Positions 63,066 to 64,000 of a DNA stretch of 64,000 nucleotides are shown here, piece after piece; the first letter of the stretch is position 1, and the number at the start of each line of letters is the position of its first letter. The notes beneath the pieces are model-generated. The model did no database searches. It saw only the letters and a program-made list of their open reading frames with translations, and had not been told where the DNA came from. The stretch is taken from positions 11,093,212 through 11,157,211 of the forward strand of contig CM119266.1 of assembly GCA_051294375.1 (NCBI GenBank). The letters run 5' to 3'. The position numbers were made by a program, and so were the translations under genes. The stretch comes from Paraspadella gotoi (lineage: Eukaryota > Chaetognatha).

Positions 63066-63178
63066 TTCTCTTGTGTCTTTATCTCGCTTAGACTCCACTT
63101 ATGGGACTTTATTCGGGTTCCCCAAACATTTCCCAAAAAAAATCTTTCTCTTCTCCCTTTTTTCGGGTAGATTGTGAC
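63066..63178 (+). repeat. Duplication G, copy 2
   Basis: Second copy of 62765-62874, followed by CT repeat as in copy 1. Confidence 0.92.
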
Positions 63179-63302
63179 TCTCTCTCTCTCTCTCATCTCT
63201 CTCTCCTCGTCTCTCTCTTCTCTTCGATTATTGAACTCCTGCTCTCTCTAAGCGCTCTCTCTCTCTCTCTCTCTCTTCTTTCTCTCTCTCACACACACAC
63301 AT
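63179..63302. repeat. CT-rich tract ending in (CA)n
   Basis: Interrupted CT tract ending in a short CACACACACACA run. Confidence 0.92.
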
Positions 63303-63514
63303 AGCTGTTTACCAGTTTTAAATTTCTATCATGTGTATGTTTCTTAAAAGTCTATCATTATGTTTCTATTTTTCTTCGTAGTGAATAAAATCGTATTGAA
63401 GTGACCATATTGTGGTCATGGAACAAAATAAATAGCCGAAAAAAGAAAAAGAATAAAATGAGCGAGTTGCGATGGGAGGATACTAACAACCTGCCTGCGT
63501 CATCGCGGCCTTAA
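63303..63514. other. Unique DNA
   Basis: AT-rich, changing to balanced composition at about 63450. CGGCCTTAATCC at 63506-63517 pairs with GGATTACAAGGCCG at 63536-63549 (two-base bulge), forming a hairpin candidate. Confidence 0.5.
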
Positions 63515-63808
63515 TCCTATTCCTGTGGCGAACGAGGATTACAAGGCCGAGTTAGCCGCAAATATCTGAGCGAACCATGGCAGAATCACGAAAATCGCGC
63601 GAGTCTCTCGCCATTCTTAAAAGCGAAACGCCATGTCGTTGATCTAGTTTCCCTTGCATTTCGCAGGACCCGATACAATCCTCTGATGATGACGACGGCC
63701 GAAATCCCAAAAATGTCGTCATTTTCGAAAGAAATCTTTGTCCGCCATTCAGGACATTTACATCGGCTCATTGACGACTGCGACCGACGCCAGGTTTTCT
63801 TTAGCTAA
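63515..63808 (+). CDS. Open 97-codon segment, possible exon or decayed coding sequence
   Basis: A stop-to-stop + frame of 97 codons runs through balanced, non-repetitive sequence unlike the rest of the window. It has no early ATG. Its first Met is past the middle (Asn-Pro-Leu-Met-Met-Thr-Thr). It ends Arg-Arg-Gln-Val-Phe-Phe-Ser before TAA. A pyrimidine stretch ending in TTCGCAG near 63664 could be an acceptor that would shorten it. A 61-codon minus-strand frame (63586-63771) overlaps it, so strand and reality are open. No family recognised. Confidence 0.2.
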   Translation, partial: SYSCGERGLQGRVSRKYLSEPWQNHENRASLSPFLKAKRHVVDLVSLAFRRTRYNPLMMTTAEIPKMSSFSKEIFVRHSGHLHRLIDDCDRRQVFFS

Positions 63809-64000
63809 TTTTGCATTTTCTACCCGCTCACTCTCTCACCCACCCTCTCCTATCATATAAACTCTTTTCATCTTCCTTGCGCCTAAGGATATTAGAGCGA
63901 ATTATTTTTAATCTTCATTAGGGTCTTATCACGGATTTTGATAAAAAACCACAACAATTTGCGAGAAGAATTAAAAGTCGCGAAAGAGCGTTCGCCGTCG
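63809..64000. other. Unique DNA at window end
   Basis: Nothing seen. Confidence 0.5.

Overview
The window looks like a gene-poor stretch of a eukaryotic, probably invertebrate animal (arthropod-like), draft assembly. I infer this from more than thirty long (GA)n/(CT)n tracts, kilobase-scale purine strand bias, many triplet repeats, consensus GT-AG splice signals, a short inverted-repeat element and 24 runs of N. There are no operons or ribosome-binding sites and no recognisable bacterial or viral genes. The species call is inference. I recognise no complete protein-coding gene, tRNA or rRNA. Most long open frames are translations of dinucleotide repeats (SLSLSL / ERERER) or run through N, and are not annotated as genes.

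Layout. 1-4.2 kb: unique AT-rich DNA, then a segment present twice beside two gaps. 4.2-7.4 kb: a G-quadruplex-prone island, a 29-bp repeat carrying inverted CCAAT motifs, triplet repeats and two gaps. 7.4-9.9 kb: a 2.5-kb palindrome whose right arm is an indel-rich version of the left. 10-24 kb: very long GA/CT tracts, a purine-rich zone (16.1-18.75 kb) and unique DNA. 24-29.9 kb: two CpG-rich islands, one with two strong 5' splice-site matches, then two larger gaps. 29.9-38.5 kb: unique DNA, a GGC tract, duplicated promoter/first-exon-like sequence and a 74-bp minisatellite. 38.5-42.2 kb: a complex segment with a short open frame, then a 1.4-kb segment present twice, each copy ending in an exon-like sequence flanked by acceptor and donor signals. 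42.2-54.9 kb: mostly unique, with a 189-bp element bearing 20-bp terminal inverted repeats and two further gaps. 54.9-63.3 kb: three more copy-spacer-copy duplications. 63.3-64 kb: a compositionally distinct segment with a 97-codon open frame.

The main structural message is that at least six segments occur twice, in direct or inverted orientation, usually beside a gap or simple repeat, and the copies differ mainly by one-base indels. Five gaps are exactly 25 N and two exactly 10 N. This fits long-read gap filling that failed to merge ends better than biological duplication. Coordinates and copy numbers should therefore be read with caution. The best biological leads are the 189-bp inverted-repeat element, a conserved dispersed segment (46.5, 60.3 and 61.6 kb), the candidate exons near 32.1/35.5 kb and 41.1/42.2 kb, the CpG island at 26.8 kb and the open segment at 63.5 kb. 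No new biological system can be demonstrated.
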